Of a stretch of DNA of 64,000 nt, positions 63,989 through 64,000 are shown in pieces (the stretch's first letter is position 1; each line of letters begins with the position of its first letter). Location of the stretch: assembly GCF_022549355.1 (NCBI RefSeq), contig NZ_JAKZGL010000001.1:62001-126000 (forward strand), in the 5' to 3' direction. Under the pieces are notes generated by a model that was not told the origin of the DNA, ran no database searches, and saw only the letters and a list, made by a program, of their open reading frames with translations. This stretch comes from Acinetobacter sp. NIPH 2699 (GTDB taxonomy: Bacteria; Pseudomonadota; Gammaproteobacteria; Pseudomonadales; Moraxellaceae). Position numbers and translations under genes: made by a program.

Positions 63989-64000
63989 AACTTTAACTGC

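Noticed and set aside
1..64000. CRISPR arrays, tRNA or rRNA genes, complete insertion sequences
   Set aside because: No regularly spaced repeats, no cloverleaf-like sequences apart from the orphan tmRNA-like end, and no transposase frame or IS terminal repeats were seen.

Overview
This window is chromosomal DNA of an Acinetobacter. Three things point there: the low-GC coding style, the uppS-cdsA-dxr-rseP-bamA-skp-lpxD-fabZ-lpxA run, and genus markers (a divergent alkR/alkM pair, a HAD phosphatase/MtlD fusion, and an eight-gene siderophore operon laid out as I recall for the acinetoferrin operon acbABCD-actBCAD of A. haemolyticus). A. haemolyticus or a close relative is the best guess. No tRNA, rRNA or CRISPR array was found.

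Layout. 1-9175: envelope operon (isoprenoid carrier, phospholipid, outer-membrane assembly, lipid A). 9234-13121: alkane hydroxylase with its AraC regulator, then glutathione reductase. 13259-15779: two co-directional acyl-CoA dehydrogenase family genes; one lacks the usual catalytic glutamate motif. 16008-18512: an ABC1/UbiB-type kinase, a small unknown gene and ybaK. 18727-32577: iron region with a perfect 9-1-9 Fur palindrome, the eight-gene acinetoferrin-type operon, a decayed FhuF-type reductase remnant, a second Fur-like site and a second, paralogous TonB receptor. 32816-38674: mtlD fusion, a 2H phosphoesterase-like gene and cobalamin nucleotide-loop genes cobU-cobT-cobC-cobS. 38714-42974: TonB receptor with a DUF2946 gene, and an AraC/LysE pair. 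43118-47477: aroG-type DAHP synthase, a TauE-family permease, and a DUF3649-PepSY-DUF3325 membrane operon of the type linked to siderophore uptake. 47725-53288: lpxB, several small conserved genes, a porin, a HIT protein and a YARHG-like secreted protein.

53390-57708 is a degenerate island. It holds a frameshifted integrase, a KilAC-type antirepressor fragment, a Cys-rich phage-like mini-ORF, a broken RelE/HigB-type toxin beside a truncated antitoxin, a lipoprotein with a duplicated tail, a tmRNA-3'-end-like fragment, flanking 14-bp direct repeats and 11-bp repeats that could be integrase arm sites. Inside it, or beside it, is an intact PF10118-type metal-dependent hydrolase. 57685-63988 returns to core genes: a beta-hydroxyacid dehydrogenase, a PhaC-like alpha/beta hydrolase, metZ, ybaB, recR, rnd and ycgL.

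The less obvious signals are: a 20-bp element repeated upstream of alkR and upstream of the hydrolase at almost the same distance (about 70 bp) and orientation; the uncharacterised 123-aa protein translationally coupled inside the siderophore operon; the FhuF relic between two receptor paralogues; and the ACAD pair with one apparently non-catalytic member. I saw no clearly new multi-gene system.
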